Assembly (NCBI GenBank): GCA_035702665.1
Contig: DASSQD010000047.1
Coordinates: 23,866 to 87,865, forward strand
Origin: VBDM01 sp035702665
GTDB lineage: Bacteria; Pseudomonadota; Gammaproteobacteria; Burkholderiales; SG8-39
DNA: 64,000 bases
Direction: 5' to 3'
Shown here in pieces: positions 15,837 to 24,883 of the stretch (positions within the stretch are counted from its first letter, which is position 1; each line of letters opens with the position of its first letter). A program made the translations under genes and the position numbers. The notes under the pieces are model-generated. The model saw only the letters and a list, made by a program, of their open reading frames with translations, had not been told where the DNA came from and searched no databases.

Positions 15837-17483
15837 ATGATCACAGGCGCGCAAGCGGTCGTCGATTGCCTCAAGCGCGAGGGCATCGACCACGTGTTCG
15901 GCATCCCGGGCACGATGAACCTGCCGATCCTCGACGTGCTGCGCGCGACGCCCGAGGTCCGCTTCGTCCTCACCCGCCACGAGCAGGGCGCCGCGTTCAT
16001 GGCCTACGGCTACGCGCGCTCGCTGCATCGGCCCGCGGTCGTCACGGCCACCGAGGGGCCGGGCGTCACGAACCTGGTGACGGGCATCGGCGCCGCGTGG
16101 AAGGGCTACGTCCCGGTCATCAGCATCAGCGGCGCGCAGGACCTGTTCGTGCGCGAGAAGGATGCGAGCCAGGACATCGACCAGGTGACCCTGCATCGCT
16201 CGATCACGAAGTGGGCCTACTCGGTCCCCTCGGTCGGCAAGATCCAGGAAGCGGTGCGGCGCGCGTTCCGCGTCGCCCTGGCCGAGCCGCTCGGTCCGGT
16301 GCACATCGACGTCTCGCGGGACATCCTCCTGCAGCAGACCGAGCCCGAGGTGATCCCGCCGGAGGCGTACCGGCCTGCCTCGCGGCCGGCTTGCGCAGCG
16401 CACGAGCTCGACCGCGCCGCCGCGCTGATCGCAAACGCCGAGCGGCCCATCCTGCTCGCCGGCGGCGGCGTGCTGCGCGAAGGCGCGCTCGCGGCGTTGC
16501 AGCGACTCGCCGAGTCGACCGGAATCCCGGTCGCGACGCTCCAATACCACCCGGACGCGTTTCCGACGAGCCACGCGCTCTCTCTCGGACCGCTCGGCCG
16601 CAACGGTTATTCGAGCGCGAACCGCGCAATGCCCGAGGCCGACGTCGTCGTCGCCCTGGGCGCGCACATCGACACGTTCTCGACGAACTTCAAATACGGA
16701 ATCATCAGCAAGCACGCGAAGCTCATCCATCACAGCCCGGTGGCGACGGATATCGGCGTGGTTTTTCCGGTGACGCAGGCGGTCGCCGGGTCCACGGCGA
16801 GCTTCATCGAAGGACTCACCGAGCGCCTCGGCCGGGCCAAGAAGAAATGGCAATGGGCGGACGTCGCCAGGCTGCGCTCAGACTGGGACGCCGAGCGCAA
16901 GAAGCTGCTCGATCGCAGGCGCACGCCCATCCTGCCGCCGGTCGCCGCGGCAGCGGTGCGCGAGGCTTTGCCTGAGGACGGCATCGTGATCGTCGACGCG
17001 GGCAACGCCGGCAAGCACATGCGCGTCTTCATGGACACGTTCCGGCCCGACACCTATATGTATACCGATGATTGGGGATCGGTCGGCGCGGCCTTCCCGA
17101 TCGCGATGGGGGCGAAGCTCGCGCGGCCGAAGCAGCCCGTGGTCGCCGCGATCGGCGACATGGGCATGATGTGCAACCTCGGCGAGCTGGAGACCGCGGT
17201 ACGAGAGCGCATCCCGGTGGTGTGCGTCGTGTTCAACGACCTCGGCCTCGGCAACGAGCGCGCCTTCCAGAAGGAGCTCTACGGCGGCCGTACCTTCGCG
17301 GTGGACTACGGTGACGTCGACTTCGCCGCGCTCGCGCGCGTGTTCGGGGCCTTCGGCGAGCGCGTGACCGAGCCATCCGAAGTTCTGCCCGCGGTAAAGC
17401 GGGCGCTCGACAGCGGCCGTCCCGCGGTCGTCGACGTCGTGATCGACAAGGACACTCACGCCGCGGTGGTGCACAAGGCCTAG
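15837..17483 (+). CDS. Thiamine-diphosphate-dependent enzyme, acetolactate-synthase-like (copy 1)
   Basis: The protein has 548 residues with the three-domain layout of the acetohydroxyacid synthase superfamily. The cofactor-activating Glu49 lies in TRHEQGAAFMAYGYAR. EGPGVTNLVTGIG follows, and the C-terminal ThDP motif reads GDMGMMCNLGELETA, with a terminal ND about 28 residues after GDM. Methionine replaces the usual glycine in GDG. The family performs decarboxylation or carboligation of 2-oxoacids; the substrate cannot be read from the motifs. AGGAGA precedes the ATG. It converges on the quinate/shikimate dehydrogenase gene, sharing the bases CTAG for both stops. It is a paralogue, not a duplicate, of 19304-21073. 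Confidence 0.87.
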   Translation: MITGAQAVVDCLKREGIDHVFGIPGTMNLPILDVLRATPEVRFVLTRHEQGAAFMAYGYARSLHRPAVVTATEGPGVTNLVTGIGAAWKGYVPVISISGAQDLFVREKDASQDIDQVTLHRSITKWAYSVPSVGKIQEAVRRAFRVALAEPLGPVHIDVSRDILLQQTEPEVIPPEAYRPASRPACAAHELDRAAALIANAERPILLAGGGVLREGALAALQRLAESTGIPVATLQYHPDAFPTSHALSLGPLGRNGYSSANRAMPEADVVVALGAHIDTFSTNFKYGIISKHAKLIHHSPVATDIGVVFPVTQAVAGSTASFIEGLTERLGRAKKKWQWADVARLRSDWDAERKKLLDRRRTPILPPVAAAAVREALPEDGIVIVDAGNAGKHMRVFMDTFRPDTYMYTDDWGSVGAAFPIAMGAKLARPKQPVVAAIGDMGMMCNLGELETAVRERIPVVCVVFNDLGLGNERAFQKELYGGRTFAVDYGDVDFAALARVFGAFGERVTEPSEVLPAVKRALDSGRPAVVDVVIDKDTHAAVVHKA

Positions 17484-18397
17484 GTTTTGCCTCCTCCGGC
17501 GACCATCCGCCGGAAATGCGCTTCCATCCGCGCCGCATCCGGCTTGACGCCGGTGAAGAGCTCGAACGCTTCGACCGCCTGCCACACCGCCATTCCGCCG
17601 CCGTCCAGAGTGCGGCAACCCCGCTCGCGGGCGGCGCGCAGCAGCTCCGTCTCGAGCGGGACATAGACGACCTCGGCGAGCCACATTTCCGGTCGAAGCA
17701 AGGACGGATCGAAAGGGAGCCCCGGGTGGCCCGCCATTCCCGTGGGAGTGGCGTGGACCACGCCGTCCGCCCGTTTTGCTATGGGTGCGATCTGCGTGGC
17801 GGAAGCGAGAACCCGGCCCGGGAACCGCTTGGACATTCTTTGAGTCAGCGCCTTTGCCCGTTCATCGTCGCGGTCGACGATGAACAGGCGCTCGGTTCCC
17901 GAAGCGAGGAGCGCATACGCCACGGCCGCCCCTGCGCCGCCGGCGCCGATCAGGACCACGGTCTGCTTCGAGACATCCGCGAGCTTCTCGCGAAACGGAA
18001 TCAGGAACCCAGCGCAATCGGTGTTGAACCCCTTGCGCCTGCCGTTTCGAAATACCACGGTGTTCACCGCATCGATCGCCAGGGCGTCGTCGGAGAGCTC
18101 GCTGAGCAGCGGCAGCACCGCCTGCTTGCACGGGTACGTAATGTTGAGGCCGTCGAATCCCATCCCTTCCGCCGATTCGATGAGGCGTGGCAGGTCGGCG
18201 ACCTTGCGCCCGTCTTGGGCGAGATCGATCAGCTCGTAGTGCAGCGTGAACCCGCAATGCCGCGCCTCCGCCTCATGCAGCGCGGGAGAACGCGATCCTT
18301 GAATTCCCTCGCCGATCAGGCCGACCAGGAACTTGGTCTTCTCGCGGCTCGGGGCCGGAGCGCTGACGCCTCCGTTCTGGCCTTCCGTCTGCGTCAT
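17480..18397 (-). CDS. Quinate/shikimate dehydrogenase, QsuD/AroE-like
   Basis: The protein has 305 residues. The N-terminus has the variant IGEGIQGSRSPALHEAE. Next come the catalytic lysine in LNITYPCKQAVLP, Asp in GFNTDCAGF, and the nucleotide loop GAGGAGAAVA. The C-terminal segment AEVVYVPLETELLRAA, followed by AVEAFELFTGVKPD, resembles corynebacterial quinate/shikimate dehydrogenase more than biosynthetic AroE. It would oxidise quinate or shikimate to 3-dehydroquinate or 3-dehydroshikimate. It is the last gene of the leftward operon behind the IclR regulator. The catabolic direction is inferred from sequence style and from the dehydroquinase and dehydroshikimate dehydratase genes 11 kb away. 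Confidence 0.85.
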   Translation of the reverse strand: MTQTEGQNGGVSAPAPSREKTKFLVGLIGEGIQGSRSPALHEAEARHCGFTLHYELIDLAQDGRKVADLPRLIESAEGMGFDGLNITYPCKQAVLPLLSELSDDALAIDAVNTVVFRNGRRKGFNTDCAGFLIPFREKLADVSKQTVVLIGAGGAGAAVAYALLASGTERLFIVDRDDERAKALTQRMSKRFPGRVLASATQIAPIAKRADGVVHATPTGMAGHPGLPFDPSLLRPEMWLAEVVYVPLETELLRAARERGCRTLDGGGMAVWQAVEAFELFTGVKPDAARMEAHFRRMVAGGGKT

Positions 18398-18413
18398 TCG
18401 CTCTTCGGCTCGA

Positions 18414-19307
18414 TCAGGAACGATGCGGTGCGGGTATGGTAAGCCCTGGCGGAGTGCCGGTCACGTTCAGGGTCAGCGCGCGATCGCCGGACGCGTTCAG
18501 GAAATTGTCGGTCGCTCTGAGGGCCAGCTTGACGTACTCCTCGACACCCAGGAGCTTCGATAGAAAGGCCCGGGGGATCTCCAGCGCGCACGGGATCGTC
18601 GGCGGGAGACGCGCCAGGATCTCGCGAACGGGAAGACCGCCTTCCCCGGGAAACAGTCGTGCAAAGCGCGCGGCGTGGATGACCTCTTCCTTTGTCGCAG
18701 GCGCCTGCGCGGGCGCATCGCAGACCTGGGCGTAGCGGAACCACTCGCGCGGCAGCTTCCCGAGGTCCTCGAGGCTCGAGCCGGAGCGCGCGAAATGCAG
18801 CGTATCGACGAGCACGCCCGCGTTGGGCTGACCCGCCGCGCGCAGCATGCTGGCCGCCGCGGCAAGGTCCGGGGTTTCCGTCCACGACACGAACTCGAGA
18901 TCGATCCCCAGACCCAACGGCCGGGCGAGCTCGCACAGCGCACAGAAGCGCTCGAGGGCGCGGGCGCGGTCGGGGTCCGGGAGCTGCGTCAGAACGTGGG
19001 AAGCTCCGAGCTCGGCGCCGGCTTCGAGGATGGGCGCATAGCTACGTGCGTCCCTGTCCGGCCCCATCCGCGCGAGCTCGATGTCCAGAACGGCGACCCC
19101 GCTGTCGGCCAGCCGCGCCTTGGTCTCCGCCATCAACACGCGATCCTCGGCGAGCGCGTAGAGCGGCTCGTCCGGCGTCACCCGGTTCAGGCGCAGCCCG
19201 ACGTACTTGTAGCCCGCTCGCGCCGCGACTTCGACCAGCCGCGGAGGAGAAAGCGACAGCGCGGTGAGGTGAGCGAGCGAGAACTCGCAGGGACGTTCGC
19301 GATTCAC
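18414..19307 (-). CDS. Xylose-isomerase-like TIM-barrel protein (sugar isomerase/epimerase family)
   Basis: The protein has 297 residues. It starts at a GTG that overlaps the ThDP-enzyme stop (GTGA). The AP-endonuclease-2/xylose-isomerase barrel is suggested by GYKYVGLRLN, IDLEFVSWTETPDL (Glu), GVLVDTLHFARSG (Asp and His), FRYAQVCDAPAQ, and a late Glu in CALEIPRAF. These fit the usual Glu-Asp-x-Glu metal site. It could be an isomerase, an epimerase, or a dehydroshikimate-dehydratase-like lyase. It is less similar to QuiC than the protein at 30356-31237. It is co-transcribed with a ThDP enzyme and the quinate/shikimate dehydrogenase. Confidence 0.78.
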   Translation of the reverse strand: MNRERPCEFSLAHLTALSLSPPRLVEVAARAGYKYVGLRLNRVTPDEPLYALAEDRVLMAETKARLADSGVAVLDIELARMGPDRDARSYAPILEAGAELGASHVLTQLPDPDRARALERFCALCELARPLGLGIDLEFVSWTETPDLAAAASMLRAAGQPNAGVLVDTLHFARSGSSLEDLGKLPREWFRYAQVCDAPAQAPATKEEVIHAARFARLFPGEGGLPVREILARLPPTIPCALEIPRAFLSKLLGVEEYVKLALRATDNFLNASGDRALTLNVTGTPPGLTIPAPHRS

Positions 19308-21073
19308 TTGGCCGTCGCGGTGCCCACGTGGTGAACCTTCCTGCCGGGCGTGTAGATGTCCATGATGTTCCAGTGCCCCGCGGTCGGAACCGGCTCGTTT
19401 TGCATCACCACGTCGATCACGCACGGCCGGCCGGACCGGATCGCCCGCTCCAGCGCCGGCTTGAACTCCCGGGCGCTCCGGATCTTCACCCCTTCGATGC
19501 CGTAAGCCTGCGCGATCGCCGCGTAGTCGGGCGAGTAGGGCTTGCCGCTCTTCTCGAAGACCGTGCCGTAGGTCGTGCCGAAATGCGCCTTCTCGAGTCC
19601 CGCGATGGTCCCGAAAGCGCAGTTGTTCATGATGACCCAGACGACCGCGATGTCCTCCTCGAACGCCGTCGCGAGCAACGACGGGTTCTGGCCGAAGCCC
19701 CCGTCGCCGACGAGAGCGACCACTGTGCGGTGGGGGCACGCGAGCTTCGCGCCGAGCGCCGCGGGCGCGCCGAACCCCATCGTGGCGTAGCCGCCGGGCG
19801 TGAGGATGCCGCCCGGCTCGTAGACGGGGAACTGCTGTCCGACGCCGTTCTTGTTCCAGCCGACGTCGGTGGTGATGAGCGCGTTGCGCGGCAGCGCCTC
19901 GCGCACGTCGGCGAGGATCCGCTCCGGGCGCATGGGGTAGTCGTCGCTCTGCGCGTGCGCGCGGTTGCCCGCGAGGAAGAGCGCGCGCGCCGCGGCGATC
20001 TCGCCCTGGCGCTCCGGTCGCCGGATCCCTTCAGGGAGCAACGAGCGGGCAACGCGGTTGAGCGCCGTCAGCGCCTGCTTCAGGTCGGCGACGGCGCCGA
20101 TCTCGACCGGGAAGTTGCGCCCGATCTCGGCCGGGTCGATATCGATGTGCATCAGCCGCGTCGGCGGGAAGTTGAACGTGTACTCGGGCTCCCAGGAGCT
20201 GCAGTCGGCCTCGGAGAAGCGCGTTCCCAGGCCCAGGATCCAGTCGGCGGCGCGGCATTGGTCGTTGATGAATCGTGTGCCCCAGAAGCCCGTCATACCG
20301 AGCACGAACGGGTGGTCGTCCGGCAGCGCGCCCTTGCCCATCAAGGTGTGCGCGACCGGTATCTGCAGGTGGTCGACGAGCTCGCGGAGCCCGGCTGCGG
20401 CGTCGGCGAGCAGCACGCCGCCGCCGACGTAGAGCAGCGGGCGGTTGGCCGCGACGAGCCTGCGCACGATTTCGGCCGCAGTGTCTTCATCCAGCGCGGG
20501 CTTCCGCAGGGTCTTCACGTTGGCCGCCAGGCGCTCGAACAGGGCGACATCGACTTCGTTGGAAAAGACGTCCATGGGCACGTCGACGAGCACGGGGCCC
20601 GGCCTGCCGCTTTCGGCGAGCGCGAACGCCTTCTCGATGACTTCCGGGAAGAGATCCGGGCGGTCCACCCGCCAGGCGCGCTTCACGAAGGGCCTGTAGA
20701 TCTCGAACTGCGATGCGTCCGCGTGGAGGTTCACCTCCTGGTGCGGATGCTTGCCGTGATAGTGGGTGGGCACGTCTCCGGCGATGACGACCATCGGCAC
20801 CGAGTCGAGGGAGGCGTTCGCCACGCCCGTTGCGGCGTTCGTCAGACCGGGACCGAGATGCGAGAGCACCACCGCGGCCCGCTTCTTCGCCCTGGCGTAG
20901 CCGTCGGCCATGTGGGCCGCGATCTGCTCGTGCCGCACTCCGACGAACCGGACCTTGCTTCGGGACATTTCGGCGAGCACCGCGATATTGGTGTGCCCGC
21001 ACAGGCCGAAGACGTGCTCGACGCCGCGGGATTCCAGGTACCTCACCAGTTGGCGGGCGACGAGTTCCTTCAT
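19304..21073 (-). CDS. Thiamine-diphosphate-dependent enzyme, acetolactate-synthase-like (copy 2)
   Basis: The protein has 589 residues. Glu49 in VRHEQIAAHMADGYAR, LSHLGPGLTNAATG, and the complete ThDP motif beginning GDGGFGQNPSL and ending in the MNNCAFGTI loop are all visible. The central FAD/nucleotide-like domain has DIDPAEIGRNF. It is a 2-oxoacid decarboxylase or carboligase of unknown substrate. GGAGG lies six bases before the ATG at 21073. It sits 13 bases after the acylating aldehyde dehydrogenase. The aldehyde such an enzyme could release is what the neighbour would convert to an acyl-CoA, so a two-step route 2-oxoacid to aldehyde to acyl-CoA is a reasonable inference. Confidence 0.88.
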   Translation of the reverse strand: MKELVARQLVRYLESRGVEHVFGLCGHTNIAVLAEMSRSKVRFVGVRHEQIAAHMADGYARAKKRAAVVLSHLGPGLTNAATGVANASLDSVPMVVIAGDVPTHYHGKHPHQEVNLHADASQFEIYRPFVKRAWRVDRPDLFPEVIEKAFALAESGRPGPVLVDVPMDVFSNEVDVALFERLAANVKTLRKPALDEDTAAEIVRRLVAANRPLLYVGGGVLLADAAAGLRELVDHLQIPVAHTLMGKGALPDDHPFVLGMTGFWGTRFINDQCRAADWILGLGTRFSEADCSSWEPEYTFNFPPTRLMHIDIDPAEIGRNFPVEIGAVADLKQALTALNRVARSLLPEGIRRPERQGEIAAARALFLAGNRAHAQSDDYPMRPERILADVREALPRNALITTDVGWNKNGVGQQFPVYEPGGILTPGGYATMGFGAPAALGAKLACPHRTVVALVGDGGFGQNPSLLATAFEEDIAVVWVIMNNCAFGTIAGLEKAHFGTTYGTVFEKSGKPYSPDYAAIAQAYGIEGVKIRSAREFKPALERAIRSGRPCVIDVVMQNEPVPTAGHWNIMDIYTPGRKVHHVGTATAK

Positions 21074-21086
21074 CGGCGCCTCCGGC

Positions 21087-22520
21087 TCACGCCGCCACCG
21101 GCGCGGCGTCGGACTCGAGCGCGGCGTCGTAGAACTCGCCGAAAAGCTCCTCATCCGGCGGACGGTCCTCGGGAATGGGGACCGATACCCAGGTGGTGTT
21201 GAGGTAGTGCTTGAGATGCACGTTCTCGGAAACGACGTTTCCGCCCCACGTGCCGCAGCCCAGGCTGGAGGTCATCGGCATGCCGTTGTTGAAGGCGCCG
21301 GCGTTCGCCTTCGACTGAGGCTGGCGCACCATGATGCGGCTCACGGGAGCCGCCAGGGCGAGGCGGTGAATGTGCTCCGGGTCGAACGAGTAGATGCCGC
21401 AGGAATGCCCCTTGCCGCCGACCTCGAAGATGGCGCGCATCATCTCCAGCGCCTGGTCGAAGCCGCTGTACCGGTATACCGCGAGGAGCGTCGTGAGCTT
21501 CTCGCTCGAGAAAGGATGCTGACTGCCGATCGCGTCGCCGGGGACGACGATGAACTTGCGATCCGGGGGGATGGCGAAGCCCGCGGCCGCCGCGAGCTTC
21601 TGGGGCGCGACCGCCACGGTATCCGGAAGGCGGTGGCCATCCCCGTCCCACATGACGCGGCGAAGCGCCGCCTTTTCCGACTCGGAGGCGAGGTAGCCGC
21701 CCTCGCGCTGCAATTGCGCGACGAACCGGTCGAAGATGCCCGCCTCGATGAGCAGGTTGCCGTCGGCGGAGCAGCCCGAACCGAAGTCCGAGGTCTTGCT
21801 CAGCCGGGTGTTGCGCGCCGCTTCCTCGATGTCCGCGGTCTCGTCGATGATCATCGTCGAGTTGCCCGCGCCCACGCCGTAGGCGGGCGTGCCCGAGCTG
21901 TAGGCGGCGCGCACCATCGCCTGACCTCCCGTAGCGAGGACGAGGTCCGCCCTCGCCATGAGCGCCTGCGACATCGGAATGTTCACGCGGGTCAGGCACT
22001 GCAGCATGTCGGGCGGCGCTCCCGCGCGCTCGAGCGCCTCGCGCATCAGCCTCACGGTCTCGAACGACGTCTTTCTCGAGCGCGGGTGCGGCGAGAATAT
22101 GACGACATCGCGCGCCTTGATCGCGTAGATCGCGTTTCCCGCGGGGGTCAGATCGGGGTTCGTGGTGGGCACGATGCAGGCAACGATGCCCGCCGGCTTG
22201 CCGTACTTCACGAGCCCCTTCTCGGGCAGCTGCTCGATGATCCCTACGCTCCTTTGGCGCAGGGCGTCCCGCAGCACGCCGCGGATCTTCAGGCGCTTTC
22301 CCATGCGGCTCTCGGCGTCGCCCAGCCCGCTTTCGGAGATTCCCATTTCGACCAGCCGCGAGAACGTCCGCTTGTTCGCAACGGCCCAGGCGACCGCGCG
22401 GCACAAACGATCGACGTCTTCCTGGGTGAATTTTTCGGCGGCGGCCAGCGCTCTCCCCGCGCGGACGAAGGCCTCGTCGAGTTCCTGCCGCTGCTCGTCA
22501 GTGAGTCGCTTGTCGACCAT
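21087..22520 (-). CDS. CoA-acylating aldehyde dehydrogenase (sulfoacetaldehyde dehydrogenase-like)
   Basis: The protein has 477 residues. The aldehyde dehydrogenase fold has its catalytic cysteine in DFGSGCSADGN. The family-specific C-terminal block is FNNGMPMTSSLGCGTWGGN followed by SENVHLKHYLNTTWVS, as in acylating (CoA-dependent) aldehyde dehydrogenases such as sulfoacetaldehyde or acetaldehyde dehydrogenase. CIVPTTNPDLTPAGN is also typical. The substrate is not fixed by these motifs. It is the first gene of the leftward operon, divergent from the IclR regulator. The ATG at 22520 is chosen; an upstream extension is rich in unlikely residues. Confidence 0.87.
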   Translation of the reverse strand: MVDKRLTDEQRQELDEAFVRAGRALAAAEKFTQEDVDRLCRAVAWAVANKRTFSRLVEMGISESGLGDAESRMGKRLKIRGVLRDALRQRSVGIIEQLPEKGLVKYGKPAGIVACIVPTTNPDLTPAGNAIYAIKARDVVIFSPHPRSRKTSFETVRLMREALERAGAPPDMLQCLTRVNIPMSQALMARADLVLATGGQAMVRAAYSSGTPAYGVGAGNSTMIIDETADIEEAARNTRLSKTSDFGSGCSADGNLLIEAGIFDRFVAQLQREGGYLASESEKAALRRVMWDGDGHRLPDTVAVAPQKLAAAAGFAIPPDRKFIVVPGDAIGSQHPFSSEKLTTLLAVYRYSGFDQALEMMRAIFEVGGKGHSCGIYSFDPEHIHRLALAAPVSRIMVRQPQSKANAGAFNNGMPMTSSLGCGTWGGNVVSENVHLKHYLNTTWVSVPIPEDRPPDEELFGEFYDAALESDAAPVAA

Positions 22521-22716
22521 GAGTGGAAACTCTCCCGGCAAAAACCCACCCCGCTCACCCAACGCACCGCAGCACGAGGTGTGCTCTCCGCCGAACGAAA
22601 TCCGTCGGCGACAAAATGGTAGGTGCGCGCGTATCCTTGCGTCCATCGCCTGCGGGCGCTAGTGCGCGATAATCGGCCAGTGGGGAGCGCCTTTCGCGCG
22701 CTTTTTGGGAGGAGCC
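22521..22716. promoter_or_regulatory. Divergent control region between the ALDH operon and the IclR gene
   Basis: These 196 bases hold no gene. They contain an inverted repeat CGCCGA (22589-22594) and TCGGCG (22605-22610) with a 10-base spacer, a plausible site for the adjacent IclR protein. A GATAAT hexamer at 22668-22673 could serve as -10 for the regulator gene. IclR regulators usually bind such divergent regions. Confidence 0.45.
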
Positions 22717-23484
22717 ATGGGAAAGAAACCGGCGCTGGACAAGCGCGACTGGATTGCCGGCCTTGAAAAGGGCCTGCGCATCATCGAGTCGTTCAACGAC
22801 ACCCATCCGCGGCTGACGCCCTCCACCGCGGCGTGGCGGACGGGGATCACGCGCACGGCAGCGCGCCGCTACCTGCGCACGCTGCACCACCTCGGCTACG
22901 TGGAGAGCAACGGCCAGATGTTCTGGCTGACCCCGCGCGTGCTCAGGCTGGGGTGGTCGTACTGCGATTCCGCGAAAGTTCCGCGCGCGGTGCAGCCCTT
23001 CCTCCAGCAAATCAGCGCCGAGCTCGACGGCGCCAGCTATTTCGCCGTGCTCGACGAGGACGACGTCGTATGCGTGGCGCGCGACGGCTCCACGCGCGTC
23101 CACAACGGTTTCGTCATAGGCGCACGCGTCTCCGCGAACATCTCGTCGGCGGGAATCGCGCTGCTGTCCTGCCTTCCTGCCCGCGAGGTGGACCGTTGGC
23201 TCGCCGGCCGCACGTTCATGCCTTATACGCCCTACACCGTCACGACCCACGACGGCGTGCGCGAGCTCATCAACGCCGCCCGCCGCAAGGGGTACGCACT
23301 CCTCGAGCAGCAGCTCGAGCGCAAGGTACGCGGCATCGGCGTTCCGATCCGGACGCGCAACGCCGGAGTGGTCGGCGCGATCGGCATCAGCCTGGCGATG
23401 GAGAAAGAAACCACGGAGCACGCGGTGGCCCGGGCCCTGCCCCTCCTTCAGGAAGCCGAGTACTCGCTGCGCACCCTGCTCTAA
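22717..23484 (+). CDS. IclR-family transcriptional regulator
   Basis: The protein has 255 residues. A winged-helix domain (about 13-75; KGLRIIESFND and ITRTAARRYLRTLHHLGYVE) is followed by the IclR effector domain, with VLDEDDVVCVARDG and the terminal GAIGISLAM. It resembles PcaR/PcaU-type regulators of aromatic-acid catabolism. GGGAGGAG stands directly before the ATG at 22717, so this start is preferred to an upstream TTG. The divergent position points to control of the leftward operon, and probably of the porin and TRAP genes downstream. The inducer is unknown. Confidence 0.92.
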   Translation: MGKKPALDKRDWIAGLEKGLRIIESFNDTHPRLTPSTAAWRTGITRTAARRYLRTLHHLGYVESNGQMFWLTPRVLRLGWSYCDSAKVPRAVQPFLQQISAELDGASYFAVLDEDDVVCVARDGSTRVHNGFVIGARVSANISSAGIALLSCLPAREVDRWLAGRTFMPYTPYTVTTHDGVRELINAARRKGYALLEQQLERKVRGIGVPIRTRNAGVVGAIGISLAMEKETTEHAVARALPLLQEAEYSLRTLL

Positions 23485-23673
23485 GGGTCCTCGCGCACTG
23501 CCGGACGCCGCGCCGCAGCGCCGGCACCCGTTCCGAAAGCGGGCGTTTATCGACCGATCTTGGGCGATTAACGCGCACTAGCGTGCTTGCGCCCATTTGG
23601 TTCCGTGGTCCCTCTAAATACCATCCGCAGTGCTCGTCGCGATTGAAAACGAGCCAACAAAGGAGGGAGCACC

Positions 23674-24831
23674 ATGAAAAGAAGCAAGATCGCGCTGGCG
23701 CTCGGCGCGCTGGCATTCACGTCGGCCGGCGTTGCCCACGCGCAGACGCTGAGCATCAGCAAGGACGGGGCCACGCTGACGGTATACGGCGACGTGGACT
23801 ACTACCTGAGCTACATGACCAGCAGCTCGGGCAGCAAGTTGATCGCGCTGCAGGACGGCGCATACCTGCGCACCCGGCTGGGGTTCAAGGGCGACAAGGA
23901 CCTGGGGAGCGGCTACGCCGTGAAGTTCAACGCCGAGCAGGGCCTGAACGAGACCAACGGCGCGCAGGCCGACGCGACGCGTCTCTTCGACCGCCAGCTC
24001 TGGGCGGGGGTCGCGACTCCGTTTGGCGAATTCCGCTTCGGCCGGCAGAACACGGCGATCTTCTACCGCGGCGGATACATCGACTTCACCGCGCGGACCC
24101 TGGGCTCGGTCGTGAACAATTTCGGCACGCCTTCCCGCTACGACAGCGACATCGCCTATATCTCGCCGCGCTGGGCGGGGTTCCTCGCGGAGGCGCACTA
24201 TTCGATCCAGGGATCCCAGCCGCAGCACACCACCAACCAGGCGGTGTACCAGGGAGCGCTGGACTACGAGCATGGACCCTTCCGCATCGGCTACGCGGGA
24301 ATCGCGGGCAAGCCGCCCGAGGGCTCCGTGGTGGACAAGACCGTGTCCTACAACACCTTCTACGGCAACTGGGATTACGGCAAGGGCAAGGTCTACCTCG
24401 TGTATATCCGGTCGAACAACCAGAGCACGACCGCGGGCACCGTTGGAACGCTCAACAATGGCGGCAACCCGCTCGGGACCACGGGCGCGCTGGTGACCGG
24501 CACCGACCCCGGGGCAAACACCTACTACAACATCTCCCAGGTGTCCGCCGACTACTGGATCCATCCGAAAGTGCGCATCGGCGCCCTCTACGGCAAGATC
24601 AAGGACGCCACCAACGACGTCAAGAACGCCGACGGATGGGGCGTCGGCGCCTACTGGGACGTCACCAAGGAACTCATGGTCTACGGTCTCGGGAATTCGA
24701 TCTCCAACGATCCCGGAGCGGGGTTCCGTCCGTCGGGCTCGGCCGGCCTGACCAAGACCTTCACGACGGCGGCCGACGTCAACGGCCAGCGGATCCGCAT
24801 GGCCGCGGTCGGCATGGTGTACAAGTTCTGA
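23674..24831 (+). CDS. General (beta-proteobacterial type) outer-membrane porin
   Basis: The protein has 385 residues. The signal peptide ends in VAHAQ. Mature strands alternate in typical porin fashion (LTVYGDVDYYLSYM, AYLRTRLGFKGDKDLG, FRFGRQNTAIFYRGG), and the last residue is Phe in GMVYKF, the signal for outer-membrane assembly. Such trimeric porins admit small polar solutes. AAAGGAGGGAG precedes the ATG. Its place between the IclR gene and a TRAP transporter suggests it provides the outer-membrane step for the TRAP substrate. Confidence 0.93.
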   Translation: MKRSKIALALGALAFTSAGVAHAQTLSISKDGATLTVYGDVDYYLSYMTSSSGSKLIALQDGAYLRTRLGFKGDKDLGSGYAVKFNAEQGLNETNGAQADATRLFDRQLWAGVATPFGEFRFGRQNTAIFYRGGYIDFTARTLGSVVNNFGTPSRYDSDIAYISPRWAGFLAEAHYSIQGSQPQHTTNQAVYQGALDYEHGPFRIGYAGIAGKPPEGSVVDKTVSYNTFYGNWDYGKGKVYLVYIRSNNQSTTAGTVGTLNNGGNPLGTTGALVTGTDPGANTYYNISQVSADYWIHPKVRIGALYGKIKDATNDVKNADGWGVGAYWDVTKELMVYGLGNSISNDPGAGFRPSGSAGLTKTFTTAADVNGQRIRMAAVGMVYKF

Positions 24832-24848
24832 GCTTGTGAGCCGAGGGC

Positions 24849-24883
24849 CCGGGCGTCGGTGCGCGAAGCGGCCGACGGCCCGG
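24849..24883 (+). terminator. Hairpin after the porin gene
   Basis: CCGGGCGTCGG (24849-24859) pairs with CCGACGGCCCGG (24872-24883) with one bulged base and a 12-base loop. It begins 18 bases after the porin stop and has no T-run. It may reduce read-through from the strongly expressed porin into the TRAP genes. Confidence 0.5.

Noticed and set aside
15837..22520. A sulfonate (sulfoacetaldehyde) degradation pathway
   Set aside because: The aldehyde dehydrogenase resembles SauS-type enzymes and the ThDP proteins are in the same superfamily as Xsc, but no sulfonate-specific transporter, sulfite exporter or other marker is present, and the dehydrogenase and dehydratase genes point elsewhere.
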